Positions 10,549-21,967 are shown, numbered from the stretch's first letter. The stretch: DNA of 64,000 nt from Planctomycetota bacterium (GCA_021827645.1 JAKAVA010000089.1:1-64000); one strand, 5' to 3'. Made by a program: numbers and translations. Notes: generated by a model not told the origin, from the letters alone.

Positions 10549-12363
10549 ATGGTTGTGAAAAGGCTTTCAGATTTAATGAAGATTAGAAATTTCTGTATCA
10601 TTGCCCATATTGATCATGGCAAATCAACTCTGGCGGACCGGATATTGGAGCGTACCGGCGCCATTACCGAGCGGGAAATGCAGGCTCAATTTCTGGATGA
10701 TTTGGATCTGGAACGTGAGCGTGGAATCACCATCAAGGCCAGTGCCGTTACCGTGCCGCATGAATTCGGCGGCGAAAAATATATGTGGAATCTGATTGAT
10801 ACGCCGGGCCATGTGGATTTCCATTATGAGGTGGCCAAGGCGCTTCAGGCGTGCGAAGGGGCGTTGCTCGTGGTGGATGCCACGCAGGGCGTTCAGGCCC
10901 AGACGGTTGCCAACGCGTACGCCGCCATCGAGGCGGGGTTGGAGATTGTGCCGGTGATCAACAAGATCGATCTGCCCAGCGCTCAGCCCGATGCCGTTGC
11001 GGAGGAGATGGAGCAGGTGCTGGGGATCGATGCGCTTTCGGCCGTGCGGATATCGGCCAAAAGCGGTATCGGAATCCCGGAGCTTTTTCAGGCGATTTGC
11101 GAGCGGCTGCCCGGGCCGCGGGGGGATGTCAACGCCCCACTTCAAGCGCTGGTGTTTGACAGTAAATATGACGATTACCGCGGCGTGATCGTTTATGTGC
11201 GTGTGTTTAACGGACGGCTGACCATGGGGCAGAAACTGCGGTTCATGGGGCAGCAGCGGATTTATCAGGTCACGGGTTTGGGAAAGTTTACACCGCGGGC
11301 AGTGGCCGTGGATTCCATCGGAGCGGGTGAAGTGGGCTTTCTGGTGGCCAATATTAAAACATTGGGCGATGTGACCATCGGCGATACGGTAACCGACGCC
11401 ATGGCGCCGGCGGCCGAACCTCTGCCCGGTTACCGTCCTCCCAAACAGATGGTCTACTGCGATTTTTATCCCGGCCCCGATACGGAATATACCCAGCTCC
11501 GGGAAGCGCTGGAAAAACTGCGGCTCAATGATTCCTCTTTTACCTTTGAGCCGGAAACATCCGATGCGCTGGGCTTCGGTTTCCGGTGCGGCTTTCTGGG
11601 CCTGCTTCATATGGAGATTGTGCAGGAACGCCTGGAACGTGAACAGAAGGTGCAGGTGGTGCAGACCGCCCCCACCGTTCCCTACGAAGTTGTACTGGCC
11701 GATGGTACGGTGAAGATGATTGATTCCGCGTCGGGCCTGCCGGATTTAAGCAAGGTCAAGGCGGTCCGGGAGCCGATGATCCGCGCCAGTATTATTGTGC
11801 CGGCGGAAAATATCGGCGATATCTCCAAGCTCTGCCAGGAACGACGGGGCGTTTATCGAAAGACGGAATATCTGAGTGCGTCGCGGATTATCATGGAATA
11901 TGATCTGCCGCTGGCGGAGGTCATCTTTGATTTTTTTGACAAGCTGAAAACAGCAACCCGCGGGTATGGAACGTTGGATTACGATCTGATCGGCTTCCAT
12001 GAGGAAGATCTGGTCAAAATGGATATTCTGGTCAACGGGCAGCCTATTGACGCCCTGAGTCTTATCGTGCATCGGTCCAAGGCTGAATCCCGCGGCCGCG
12101 CGATCATCCGTAAACTTAAGAGTGAAATTGGGCGCCATCTCTTTGAAGTGCCGCTGCAGGCGGCCATCGGATCACGTGTTATCGCAAGAGAAACCATCAG
12201 TGCCATGCGGAAGAATGTTACCGCCAAGTGCTACGGCGGCGACGTAAGTCGTAAGCGGAAGCTGCTGGAAAAGCAGAAAGAGGGGAAGAAGCGGATGAAA
12301 CAGGTGGGACAGGTGGAGATTCCGCAGGAGGCCTTCATGGCCGTGCTGGAGCCGGGGGAATAA
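10549..12363 (+). CDS. lepA: Elongation factor 4 (LepA); internal start at [18 protein letters not shown] also possible
   Basis: [50 protein letters not shown]-terminal [25 protein letters not shown]. Confidence 0.98.
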   Translation: MVVKRLSDLMKIRNFCIIAHIDHGKSTLADRILERTGAITEREMQAQFLDDLDLERERGITIKASAVTVPHEFGGEKYMWNLIDTPGHVDFHYEVAKALQACEGALLVVDATQGVQAQTVANAYAAIEAGLEIVPVINKIDLPSAQPDAVAEEMEQVLGIDALSAVRISAKSGIGIPELFQAICERLPGPRGDVNAPLQALVFDSKYDDYRGVIVYVRVFNGRLTMGQKLRFMGQQRIYQVTGLGKFTPRAVAVDSIGAGEVGFLVANIKTLGDVTIGDTVTDAMAPAAEPLPGYRPPKQMVYCDFYPGPDTEYTQLREALEKLRLNDSSFTFEPETSDALGFGFRCGFLGLLHMEIVQERLEREQKVQVVQTAPTVPYEVVLADGTVKMIDSASGLPDLSKVKAVREPMIRASIIVPAENIGDISKLCQERRGVYRKTEYLSASRIIMEYDLPLAEVIFDFFDKLKTATRGYGTLDYDLIGFHEEDLVKMDILVNGQPIDALSLIVHRSKAESRGRAIIRKLKSEIGRHLFEVPLQAAIGSRVIARETISAMRKNVTAKCYGGDVSRKRKLLEKQKEGKKRMKQVGQVEIPQEAFMAVLEPGE

Positions 12364-12851
12364 GGGCGTATCGCCGCATTAAACCAACATAGATATCGGT
12401 TATCGGACATCCTGCGCCGCCGCCTTGAATTATTGTTCTGTTATTTGATATTCCATCATCGCAGATCATTTCATAAGTCCATTACGGCGAAAAATCTCAG
12501 CTTGCGCATCCGAAGCGATGGTTCTCGGACGCCGATCGTTGAAATTTAATAGTGTGCAGCCCCATGGCGCTGCGAGATTCATTCAACCCAGCAGCGGCTT
12601 TGGCCGATGAAACTTGTCGGCTCGGCTGGCCAATGAATCGCCACCGGCCCGGCGTTGATTGTGGGTGGTGCGGGGTGCCACTGAACAGAGTGCTGTTCAG
12701 GCCTCGCGAAAGAATACGCCTGCGGTCAACCTTCGGCAAACCAGGTATGTAAACGATTTCGACATGGGTGACCGGTCGACCCACCCGAGTTGAGACGCTT
12801 AAGTATCTGGCCAGCCCTGCCGAAATGTGTCCTGATCCGGAGAACCAGTTA

Positions 12852-13814
12852 ATGAAACGCTCATCAGCAAAAAATAAAGGTTTTACGCTGATTGAACTGC
12901 TCGTGGTGATTTCGATTATCGCCCTGCTCATCGCCATTCTGCTGCCCAGCCTTGCAAAGGCGAAAGAGCTTGCCAACCGAGCGGTCTGTTCAGCCAATGT
13001 CCGCGGCATCATCCAGTCCATGGTGATCTACGCGCAGAGTAATGAAAGCCAGTTCCCATCGGTGATGCCACCCGCCAGCACTTCCTACGATAACAGTGCA
13101 GGCACTGGTACACCCACTGTGAACGCCAGCGCTCCTGCCGAGATTAATGCCATCTATTCGACGCCCCTGGAACAGGGAAATCCGATGGCATGCATGTGGC
13201 TTCTGGTGCTTAATGGTCAGATGACGCCCAAGAGCTTTATCTGTCCGTCGGACCCGATTGCAACGTCGCCATCAGCCGAGTTCAACTCCACGCAGGAATA
13301 CTATCCAAACTTTGGCATGATCGGCTCGGCAACCTCGCCCAGTACCACCGGTGAAGGTGAAAGCTACTCGATCGCCTATCCTTGGTTCGGTAGCCAGGTC
13401 GGTGCGTGGTGGAATGACAATGCCGCCACCAGCGATCTGCCGCTGGTCAGCGATATGGCTCCGGCGGATGTCACGGGCGCGGGTAATACCAACCGCATTA
13501 CGACAACCGCGCAGTCGAATACGTACGGTCCGTATATTTACAATTCGGGTAATCACGGTGGCGATGGTCAGAACGTCGGCTTCGGCGATGACCATGTCAG
13601 TTGGGAAACCAATCCGTACGTCGGCGAAGCAGGTGATAATATTTTCACCTATGAGAGTACGGTACCGGCCAGCGGATCGACTCCAGCGTCGACTTCCCAA
13701 ACAGGGCTCACGGCGACCGGCAGTGGCGCCACCGCCCCAACCATCTCAGTTGACGTAGCGCCCTACGACACCTGCATGGTTCCGGTGCGTAACGTGGCAA
13801 CGGGGGCGTGGTAA
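12852..13814 (+). CDS. Type II secretion/pseudopilin-like protein with prepilin N-terminal cleavage-methylation signal
   Basis: KNKGFTLIELLVVISIIALLIAILLPSLAKAKE; C-terminal NHGGDGQNVGFGDDHVSW resembles the planctomycete H-X9-DG motif. Confidence 0.9.
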   Translation: MKRSSAKNKGFTLIELLVVISIIALLIAILLPSLAKAKELANRAVCSANVRGIIQSMVIYAQSNESQFPSVMPPASTSYDNSAGTGTPTVNASAPAEINAIYSTPLEQGNPMACMWLLVLNGQMTPKSFICPSDPIATSPSAEFNSTQEYYPNFGMIGSATSPSTTGEGESYSIAYPWFGSQVGAWWNDNAATSDLPLVSDMAPADVTGAGNTNRITTTAQSNTYGPYIYNSGNHGGDGQNVGFGDDHVSWETNPYVGEAGDNIFTYESTVPASGSTPASTSQTGLTATGSGATAPTISVDVAPYDTCMVPVRNVATGAW

Positions 13815-13843
13815 TCCCCGGCAAAATCTGATAATTGCTCCCT

Positions 13844-13880
13844 GGCGGCCTGACCACACTCGGTCAGGCCGCCTTTTTTT
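13844..13880 (+). terminator. Rho-independent terminator after the pseudopilin gene
   Basis: GGCGGCCTGACC-ACACTC-GGTCAGGCCGCC (12-bp perfect stem) followed by TTTTTTT. Confidence 0.93.
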
Positions 13881-13911
13881 ATTTATTCCGCTGCCGCCGG
13901 AGGCAGCGCGG

Positions 13912-15051
13912 TCATGACGTTCCGCCACACCATGCTGAATATATCTCCACAAGCTGTTCGGCCATCCGTCGGGGTGAATATTGAGTGACGCGCCGACGCC
14001 CCGCCGTCCGAAGGTGATCTGCAAGTGTTTTATCGGTGAGGACGCGTGCCATCGCCCGAGCCATCGCGTCGGGATCCGTGGGGTTAACCAGCAGTGCGGC
14101 ATCCCCACAAGCCTCCGGCAGGCTGGATCGGTCGGAGGACACCACGGGCACACCCGCCGCCATGGCCTCCAATACAGGCAGGCCGAAACCCTCGTAAAGG
14201 CTTGGGCATACGAAGAGAGATGCACGGCTGTAAAGCTCTGCCAGATCAGAATCGGAAATATAACCGGTAAAAGTTACCAATTCGTTCAATCCGAGTTTTG
14301 CCGTGAGCGATTCCGGCTCACCATAGCGTGGATCGGTGGGGCCGATAATAACCAAACGACAGGGGGAAGGGCATGTCTTAACCAATTGCGCAAAAGCCTG
14401 AATCAAACCGGAGAGATTTTTATACGGCGCCCGCCTGCCGACGCTCAGGATAAGTTGCCGGTTGTCGAATGGGAACTGAGAAAGATGCGCGGATTCGGTT
14501 GCCGGCCTCCGGGAATCTGCCTGATAAAGAGCCGGTGGTACGACATGAATTTTGTCGGTCTTGACATGCAGTACTTTTATAATATCTTTGCGGGAATTCT
14601 CACTGATGATGACCATGCGATCGGCCCGGCTGCATTGCAGTTTAAGCCAATTTTTCCAGAGCCATTTGTAACGAGACTTGGCCCCGCCGGCTTCACGGGG
14701 GGAGAGAACAAGGGGAATGACATCGTGGCAGGTTGTAATCTGCCGGGAGCGGGCGAAAAGGGGTGCATGTACATCCACCGTATGCAGGCACCTGATGTTG
14801 TGGCGGGTGATGATCGAAGGTAACAGCCGCTGATGGCGAATGCTCATCGGATTGCCGGGCAAATCAATAAAATTGAACTTTGCATATTGGGCAACCGCCA
14901 TCGGCAACGAGTCGCGTCGATTGACGATGACGTGAATGCTTTCCGGATAATCCAATTCCATCAGTCCCGCCAGCAGGCTGTGGGCATAGGTGGCGACACC
15001 GCTGCCGGAAGTTCCATACCAGCGGGCATCAATGGCAAATGGGGCGTACAA
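13912..15051 (-). CDS. Glycosyltransferase family 4 (group 1)
   Basis: LILSVGRRAPYKNLSGLIQAF, LFVCPSLYEGFGLPVLEAMAAGVPVVSSDRSSLPE. Confidence 0.93.
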   Translation of the reverse strand: MYAPFAIDARWYGTSGSGVATYAHSLLAGLMELDYPESIHVIVNRRDSLPMAVAQYAKFNFIDLPGNPMSIRHQRLLPSIITRHNIRCLHTVDVHAPLFARSRQITTCHDVIPLVLSPREAGGAKSRYKWLWKNWLKLQCSRADRMVIISENSRKDIIKVLHVKTDKIHVVPPALYQADSRRPATESAHLSQFPFDNRQLILSVGRRAPYKNLSGLIQAFAQLVKTCPSPCRLVIIGPTDPRYGEPESLTAKLGLNELVTFTGYISDSDLAELYSRASLFVCPSLYEGFGLPVLEAMAAGVPVVSSDRSSLPEACGDAALLVNPTDPDAMARAMARVLTDKTLADHLRTAGRRRVTQYSPRRMAEQLVEIYSAWCGGTS

Positions 15052-15084
15052 GAATTACCTTTCGATACGAACACCGAATGCTCG

Positions 15085-15591
15085 CTAGCCGCCGTTCTGG
15101 GGTCTTGCTTCGCGTATGTGATCCAGAAAGTCGCATTCGGGGAGATGCTCCTCCCTGACAAGCCGCCAGTCGGCGGTGTTGAAGGACGGAAACCAAGTGT
15201 CAATCGTCGCCTGAGTGGGGACTCGAATCATCGTTACATACATTCGGGTGGCCAACGGCAGACAGGCGCGATAGATCTCCCCCCCACCGCAGATGAAGAG
15301 TTCGGTTTCGCCTGCCATCCGGGCGGCATCGATGGCATCCTGAATACTTGTCCACCACTCCACACCTGGCTGCGGTACACCCGCCTTACGCGAAATCACC
15401 ATATTGTGGCGGTTCGGCAGAGGTTTGCCGAGAGAGTCAAACGTCTTACGCCCCATGAGGACCGTGTGGCTGGTGGTTAATTGTTTGAAGCGCTTTAAGT
15501 CGGCACTGACGTGCCATGGCAGCCGATTGGCCGATCCAATTCCGCGGTCGGGCGTCATGGCGACGATGATGCTGATATCCATTGGGGTCAT
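15085..15591 (-). CDS. folA: Dihydrofolate reductase
   Basis: ISIIVAMTPDRGIGSANRLPWHVSADLKRFKQLT, VLMGRKTFDSLGKPLPNR, FICGGGEIYRA. Confidence 0.96.
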   Translation of the reverse strand: MTPMDISIIVAMTPDRGIGSANRLPWHVSADLKRFKQLTTSHTVLMGRKTFDSLGKPLPNRHNMVISRKAGVPQPGVEWWTSIQDAIDAARMAGETELFICGGGEIYRACLPLATRMYVTMIRVPTQATIDTWFPSFNTADWRLVREEHLPECDFLDHIREARPQNGG

Positions 15592-15618
15592 GGTACCGGT
15601 AATCCTTAAGATGGAAAA

Positions 15619-16482
15619 TCAGACCGCGACCTTGAATTTGATCGGCGGATGCGGGTCGTAACCGATGATCTGAAAATCTTCAAACTGGAGTTGATCCATC
15701 GGCTTACGGGCAATTTCCAGGCGCGGAAGCGGGCGCGGCTCCCGCTGCAACTGAAGTTGCAGGCCGCGGAGATGGTCATATTCCGCCATGGGAGAATTTT
15801 CGTCCGCGACGTAGATGTGGGCGTCCACAATGGAATGGGCGAAATGCCCGACGCGCAGGCCGGTCTCCTGCGCGATCATCTGCGTAAGCGTGGCATAACA
15901 GGCCAGATTAAATGGAATACCCAGAGCAATGTCGCCGGAACGCTGCGAGAGATGGCAATTCAATCGGCCGTCCAACACCTGAAAAACAAAACTGTAATGG
16001 CACGGGGGCAATCGGCTGCTCTGCGCATTGCCCGGCTCCCACGCGCTGACGACCAAACGCCGCGAATGGGGATTGCGCCTGATTTCATCGACCACATAAG
16101 CGATCTGATCGATTTCGCGAACCGGACAGGTGGTTTCGCCGGTTTCGGATATCGGGGCGTGCGACTTCTGCACCGGATGCGGAAATCGTCGCCAGTAGCG
16201 GCCGTAGGCGGTTTCCAATTCTCCGCGCTCGTCGGCCCAGTCATCCCAGATCTTGGTATGAGCGCGGAGTTCACGTATGTGCTCCTGCCCGGAGAGATAC
16301 CAGAGGAGTTCTCGCAGCACGGCAGCATAGTTGACACGTTTGGTGGTCAGCAGAGGGAATCCCGCCGAGAGATCCACCCGGTAAAACGCTCCGAAATAGC
16401 TGATGGTGTCTACGCCCGTGCGGCTGGGCTTGCGAATGCCTTTTTCCATCACCTGACGGACAAGATCGAGATATTCCTTCAT
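15619..16482 (-). CDS. thyA: Thymidylate synthase
   Basis: MKEYLDLVRQVMEKG..SRTGVDTISYFG, LPPCHYSFVFQV, QRSGDIALGIPFNLA, IVDAHIYV. Confidence 0.97.
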   Translation of the reverse strand: MKEYLDLVRQVMEKGIRKPSRTGVDTISYFGAFYRVDLSAGFPLLTTKRVNYAAVLRELLWYLSGQEHIRELRAHTKIWDDWADERGELETAYGRYWRRFPHPVQKSHAPISETGETTCPVREIDQIAYVVDEIRRNPHSRRLVVSAWEPGNAQSSRLPPCHYSFVFQVLDGRLNCHLSQRSGDIALGIPFNLACYATLTQMIAQETGLRVGHFAHSIVDAHIYVADENSPMAEYDHLRGLQLQLQREPRPLPRLEIARKPMDQLQFEDFQIIGYDPHPPIKFKVAV

Positions 16483-16568
16483 CGACGCGCGATCCTCAAC
16501 AATACCGCGCGAATTCTATCGCAAGCATGGTCGACTTGCGACTGCGATGCATCGAAACCCATACCCGC

Positions 16569-16784
16569 TCATCTGGCCCAATGGCCGGGGATCCATTGAT
16601 ATCGCCCCCAGCGAGGGCGCCAGACGTAATGTCCACGAACCCAGACGGCGCCGGGCCACGGGGCGACATACACAACATGAGGCGGTGGCGGCCCCGGTCT
16701 GGCCACCACAACGGTACGGCAGCCGGCCAACATAAAAAGTCCGCAGATACCGAGCCCAACAACGCATAACCGTAATTTACTCAT
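16569..16784 (-). CDS. Small lipoprotein with YQWIPGHW-type motif
   Basis: 71 aa; signal peptide plus LAGC lipobox; GHYVWRPRWGRYQWIPGHWAR. Confidence 0.6.
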   Translation of the reverse strand: MSKLRLCVVGLGICGLFMLAGCRTVVVARPGPPPPHVVYVAPWPGAVWVRGHYVWRPRWGRYQWIPGHWAR

Positions 16785-17028
16785 GGCTTAATCCCCCAAT
16801 CATCAAACCGTTAAGGACACTCAGAGGTGTAACGTGGAAGAACGGACAACGTTGCGGAGTGGCAACCGGCACCTGTAAACCACCGAGCCGGCAACAGGGG
16901 CGGACCAGATCAGTGGGATTTTCCGCCGTCCGCCCCGTCGTCAGATATCTCTCCTCCACACCTCCATTGTCACTTTTATCGGTCGGAAAGATTTGCCGGA
17001 GCGCCTTGGTGCGGGGGACCGATAGCCA

Positions 17029-20000
17029 TCAATCTCGGTTTTGTTCGGTATCCACACCGTGCCCCGGCTTGTTCGCAAAGAGCATCCAGTAAACGGTTGG
17101 GATTACGAGCAACGTAAAGGCAGTGGATGCAAAAAGGCCGAAGATCAGCGCCCACGCCAAACCGGAGAATATGGGATCGCTCAATATGGGGATTGACGAA
17201 AGCATGGCGGCCGCGGCGGTCAGCAGGATCGGGCGCATGCGCACCACAACACTTTCAATGATTGCTTCCTGCAGACCGCGCCCCCGCTTCAGAGCGCGAT
17301 GGATAAAATCCACCAGGATCACGGCGTTGCGGGTGACGATACCCGCAAGCGCGATCATGCCGATCATAGCGGTTGCCGTAAAGAGTATTGGATCGCGATA
17401 GCCGTCAATGGTGCGGCTGGTAAAAAGATTCAGGAAATAGAAGCCCGGCATAACGCCCGGAATCGTGAGCGGGATGGCCAGTTCCATCACCAACGGGAGA
17501 AGGAAGGAACCGGTCTGGGCGACAAGTAATACGTAAATTCCCACCATCGCAGCGGCGAAAGCGATACCGAGATCGCGGAAGACATGCTCGGTGATGCGTA
17601 GTTCACCCTCGCCTGAAAAATCCACATGCACGCCCGGCCGCAATTGCCACGCGATACCCGAGCCATCGGAGAAAAACGTCCGACCGCTGAGAGGACGTGG
17701 CTTGGCCGTCAGATTGATCCACCCATCGCCAACGGGCTTAAGTTGAGCGGCGGACGGGTGATAAGCGTCGGGCAGCCGGTCGGCATCGACGTCCACAATG
17801 GCATTGATCGGCGGCCGGCCGGCGGTGTCGGCATACACATACACCACACGGCGAAGATTTTTATGATAGATCGCCTGGCCAGCTGTCTTGGTCTGCCAAT
17901 GCCCGAGTTCCGCCAATGGCACAAGGGCGCCGCTATCTCCTTTTACATAAAGTTCATCCAGATCAAACCGGCTGGAATGACGAGAGATCGGCAGCGTCAC
18001 AATGATATTGAGCGATCGGCGCTGCCGTGGTGCGTGGATGGTGCTCACCGCAAGACCCGAGACGGCCATGTCCAAGGTGCGGGCAATCTGCTCACTGGTT
18101 ACCCCGTTGAGCGCCGCTTTGCGTTTATCGACAACAAACTCCACTCGTTTTTCAGGCGCCTGAATGCTGTCGTCCACATCCACGACACCCGGTTCAAGTT
18201 CGAGACGCTTCTCCAGAGTCCGGGCCGCAAGCTGCATCCGGTGGTAAGACGTACCGGGCGCACCGTAAATCTCTCCCACGATAGTATCAAGCACCGGCGG
18301 TCCGGGAGGTGCTTCGACGATCTGGATCCGAACGTGATGGCGTCGGGCGATGGCGGTGAGGGCGTTGCGAATCCGCAGAGCGATGGCATGCGTCTGACTG
18401 GCGCGACGATTTTTGCCGGCCAGATCAACCTCAATCTGCGCATCGTTGGCACTATTGCGAAGATAATAATGCCGTACCAGACCGTTGAAATCCATCGGGG
18501 CGGCGACGCCGACATAGGCGGTGATATCTACCGTTTCGTTAAGCCGCCGCAGATAGTGGACCAGCGCACGTGCGGCTGAATCCGTCTGCTGGACGGTTGT
18601 CCCGCGGGGAGCATGGACGACCACGAGCAGATTACTCTGATTACCGAACGGCAGCAGTTTGAGGGGCACCAGCCGCCAGGCGGGGAGCAGAATCGCGACA
18701 AGCGTCACCACGCCGATTGCTCCGAGAAATATCCAACGGGCGGCACGGCGACCGCACAAAAGACGAAGCACCGGGGCGAATATCTTATAGAGCCGGGTGT
18801 GTTGAATATAACTGGCGGCAGCGTCTTCAAGGTCCTCGCCATGGTGGTGGTGCGCCATTTCTTTGAAGCGACGTTTTTTGAGCAGATGGTAACTGATCCA
18901 GGGCGTGATGGTCAGCGCGACCAGCATCGACATCAGCATGGCCACCGGCACGTTAAAGGCCATGGGACGCATGTAAGGCCCCATCATGCCGGTGATAAAA
19001 AACATCGGTACGAATGAAATAATAACCGCCAGCGTGGCCACCACCAGCGGGCGGAGTATTTCGATAATGGCCCCGAAGGCGATACGGCGGGATGCCCGGC
19101 CGGCCATTTCAAAGTGGCGGGTGATATTTTCCACATCGACGATGGGGTCATCGACCAGCAGCCCCAGTGAGAGAATCAGCGCGAAGAGGGTAACGCGGTT
19201 GATGGTAAAGCCCAACGCCAGATTACACGCCAGGGTAAGGCCGAAAACGACGGGTATCGCCACCGTCACCACTGCCGCCTCCCGCCAGCCGAGCGAAAAC
19301 GTCAAGAGCAGCACCACAATCACGATGGCGGCCATCAACCCTTCGATGAGGCCGTTGACCTTGGCGTTTGCGGAGAGTCCGCTGTTTCGCGTCACGATAA
19401 GGGTCATACCGGGCGGGAGGATGGTTCGGGCGAGTTTGCGTGCTTTCTGGATGACCTGCTGGGCGACGACGACGGCATTGCTGCCTGCTTTTTTTGCGAT
19501 GGCGATGGTAATGGCGGGAACCTGACCGCGGTGATGAAAATCGGCCCGGCCGGCGAGAACCGCTCCGGGAAAATCTGCCGCTTCAGGCTTTCCGGCTGCT
19601 GCCCCCCAATCATGCCATTCATAGGATGTCACCTGCATCGGGCCGTCCACGATTCTGGCGACATTTTTCAGATAGACCGGCTGCTGATGCCAGACGGCTA
19701 CGACCAGCCGACCGAGCTGATGGGCATTGCGAAAGGCCCTGCCCGTGAGGACTTGTATCTCGCGGTTATTGCGCGCATAACTGCCAGCGACATTATTAAT
19801 ATTTGCCGCCTGGATATCGGAACCGATCTGCAGAGCGGTAAGATGATAGGCACGCAGACGAGCGGCGCTGAGATAGACGTAAACGACGCGCGGCCGCCCA
19901 CCGACAACATAAGCCCGCGATACATTGGCGACGTCAGCCAGACGGACGGAGAACTCTTCGGCAATCTGGCTCATGAGTACCGGAGGAGCACGGGGGCTTG

Positions 20001-20475
20001 CCAGCGTGAGGGTTACGATGGGAACGTCATTGATGGTTTCCGGCTTGACGACCCAGCCGGTTACACCCGGCGGCACGACGGATAAATGGGAATTGATTTC
20101 ACGATATACCTTGAGCACACTGCGCTCGACATCCTGCCCTACATAAAATCGAACGGTTACCAAGGCGCTGTTCCGCTGACTGGTGGAATAGATATCCTCC
20201 ACCCCTTTGATCTGATACAGGAGTTTTTCCAGCGGAGTGGTAACCAGTTGGGCGGTGCTTTCGGCACTGTGACCGGGAAACTGTACGAATACATCCACCA
20301 TCGGCACGAGAATCTGCGGGTCCTTTTCGCGCGGTGTCAAAGCCAGAGCGGCCACACCCAGCAGAAGTGAAAGAATAATCAGAACCAGCGCCAGCCGACT
20401 GTGGAGAAAAATGTGCACCAGACGCGCGAGCGGACCGGTCGACTCCGATTGGGATTGAAAATTATTATTCTGCAT
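17029..20475 (-). CDS. Efflux RND transporter permease (AcrB/CusA superfamily)
   Basis: 1148 aa; LILSLGLLVDDPIVDVENI TM4 motif, repeated RND architecture. Confidence 0.95.
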   Translation of the reverse strand: MQNNNFQSQSESTGPLARLVHIFLHSRLALVLIILSLLLGVAALALTPREKDPQILVPMVDVFVQFPGHSAESTAQLVTTPLEKLLYQIKGVEDIYSTSQRNSALVTVRFYVGQDVERSVLKVYREINSHLSVVPPGVTGWVVKPETINDVPIVTLTLASPRAPPVLMSQIAEEFSVRLADVANVSRAYVVGGRPRVVYVYLSAARLRAYHLTALQIGSDIQAANINNVAGSYARNNREIQVLTGRAFRNAHQLGRLVVAVWHQQPVYLKNVARIVDGPMQVTSYEWHDWGAAAGKPEAADFPGAVLAGRADFHHRGQVPAITIAIAKKAGSNAVVVAQQVIQKARKLARTILPPGMTLIVTRNSGLSANAKVNGLIEGLMAAIVIVVLLLTFSLGWREAAVVTVAIPVVFGLTLACNLALGFTINRVTLFALILSLGLLVDDPIVDVENITRHFEMAGRASRRIAFGAIIEILRPLVVATLAVIISFVPMFFITGMMGPYMRPMAFNVPVAMLMSMLVALTITPWISYHLLKKRRFKEMAHHHHGEDLEDAAASYIQHTRLYKIFAPVLRLLCGRRAARWIFLGAIGVVTLVAILLPAWRLVPLKLLPFGNQSNLLVVVHAPRGTTVQQTDSAARALVHYLRRLNETVDITAYVGVAAPMDFNGLVRHYYLRNSANDAQIEVDLAGKNRRASQTHAIALRIRNALTAIARRHHVRIQIVEAPPGPPVLDTIVGEIYGAPGTSYHRMQLAARTLEKRLELEPGVVDVDDSIQAPEKRVEFVVDKRKAALNGVTSEQIARTLDMAVSGLAVSTIHAPRQRRSLNIIVTLPISRHSSRFDLDELYVKGDSGALVPLAELGHWQTKTAGQAIYHKNLRRVVYVYADTAGRPPINAIVDVDADRLPDAYHPSAAQLKPVGDGWINLTAKPRPLSGRTFFSDGSGIAWQLRPGVHVDFSGEGELRITEHVFRDLGIAFAAAMVGIYVLLVAQTGSFLLPLVMELAIPLTIPGVMPGFYFLNLFTSRTIDGYRDPILFTATAMIGMIALAGIVTRNAVILVDFIHRALKRGRGLQEAIIESVVVRMRPILLTAAAAMLSSIPILSDPIFSGLAWALIFGLFASTAFTLLVIPTVYWMLFANKPGHGVDTEQNRD

Positions 20476-20519
20476 GGTCGATCGCCATTAATTGCCAAAT
20501 TCCCATGACACCGGCGCTA

Positions 20520-21632
20520 TCAGTTGATCGGCTTCGGTGCGGCCGAGAACACCCACACGCGCTGCCCAGCCGTAAGTCCGGCAAGGATTTCACGAAACAC
20601 CCCTACCTTGCGCCCCGTCTGAACCGCCTGCATACGGCGGCGCTTACCAAGGGCGACATCCACGACGGAGAGTTGGCCGACATACTCAATGGCCGCCTGC
20701 GGCACGACCAGGATCCGATGCATTCCCAGCGGCAGGAGCACGTGGCCGAAAACACCGGGCCAGGCGCCCCGGGGAAATTTAGCGGAAATCTTGACGATAA
20801 AACTGCGGGTCTGCTTACTGACACGCGGAACGATCTGTCGCACGCGGCCGTTCACGCTTCCTGCAAAACCTGAGAGTTGCAGCAGAAGCTTTTCACCCAG
20901 ATGAAGCCGCGCGGCCAACGATTCCCGCACCGTAGCATCCAATTCAAGTTGGGCGGGATCGTATAACTGAGCCAGTACTTCGCCGGGCATGACCGTATCA
21001 CCGACGCTGACCATTTTTTCAGTAACAATGCCGTTGATGGGCGAAATAATCTGTGTGTGGCTCAAAACCACGGCGGCACTGCGTTGAGCGGCAACGGCAT
21101 TGGCAAGCGACGCCTTGTCGGTTGCGACCGCGGTATCGGCAAGATCCATGGTCTGCCGAGTTACATCCCCGGTGGCCAGCAGTTTTCGATCGCGCCGCTG
21201 ATCAATAAGAGCCTGATGCAGATGGGCTTTGGCCATCTGAACCATGGCCGCCGCCGCAGCGAGCTGAGCGCGCAGGCGGGTATCATCCAATCTGACGAGC
21301 GTTTCACCTTTGATAACTTTTTCGCCGTCATACAGTTCACATTGGACGACGCGCCCGGAAATTCGGGCGGCAAGATTGACCGGATCGATGGGGGTTACCG
21401 TGCCGACGGCGCGAAGCGAACGTCGGATCGACAAAAATCGCACCGCCGCCCAATGCCCGGGAATCTGCGATTGCGGCGCCAGCGGTTGCCGACCGGGGAG
21501 AATTTCACCCGCGCCGCGGTGCCGATACCAAACCACCGAAATGACTGCCGCTAACACCAGCACGACGACAACCATCGCCTTGATGCCCGGAAATTTGAAT
21601 TTCTTCCGCTTTTCGGCTGCCGCCATCATCAA
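20520..21632 (-). CDS. Efflux RND periplasmic adaptor subunit
   Basis: Single N-terminal TM, ARISGRVVQCELYDGEKVIKGETLVRLD, IISPINGIVTEKMVSVGDTV. Confidence 0.92.
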   Translation of the reverse strand: MMMAAAEKRKKFKFPGIKAMVVVVLVLAAVISVVWYRHRGAGEILPGRQPLAPQSQIPGHWAAVRFLSIRRSLRAVGTVTPIDPVNLAARISGRVVQCELYDGEKVIKGETLVRLDDTRLRAQLAAAAAMVQMAKAHLHQALIDQRRDRKLLATGDVTRQTMDLADTAVATDKASLANAVAAQRSAAVVLSHTQIISPINGIVTEKMVSVGDTVMPGEVLAQLYDPAQLELDATVRESLAARLHLGEKLLLQLSGFAGSVNGRVRQIVPRVSKQTRSFIVKISAKFPRGAWPGVFGHVLLPLGMHRILVVPQAAIEYVGQLSVVDVALGKRRRMQAVQTGRKVGVFREILAGLTAGQRVWVFSAAPKPIN

Positions 21633-21672
21633 TCGCCTTTCACTGCTTCCAGGTCATACTGTAAAGCCGACA

Positions 21673-21894
21673 TCAGCTCTTTGCATCCGGCTTGGGACCG
21701 CAGGCCCCGCCGCAGCCGATTTTCCTGAGGATTCCCTCTGCCGGGCAGAAACCGGTGAAGGAGGACTGAAGCAGGTTCAATCCGACGAAGGCGGTCAGAA
21801 TGAGAAACCATTCGCTGACCAGAACAGCCAGGGCCACACTGATGAGAATCATCAGACCGGCCATCATGCGTACACCATTTTCCACTTTCATCAT
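21673..21894 (-). CDS. DUF2892 (YgaP-like membrane domain) protein; ORF open to 21951
   Basis: MMKVENGVRMMAGLMILISVALAVLV..FVGLNLLQSSFTGFCPAEGILRKIGC; RBS-like AAAGGAG just before MM. Confidence 0.85.
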   Translation of the reverse strand: MMKVENGVRMMAGLMILISVALAVLVSEWFLILTAFVGLNLLQSSFTGFCPAEGILRKIGCGGACGPKPDAKS

Positions 21895-21967
21895 CAAACT
21901 CCTTTCGAGCATTCGGGCGAGCCTCTTGAACACAAAAGACTGGACACCCAATGATTACTATATTACA

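Noticed and set aside
12640-12760. Cobalamin or GEMM riboswitch upstream of the pseudopilin (gtgccactg, ggcaaacc)
   Set aside because: Only isolated short matches; the rest of either consensus is missing.
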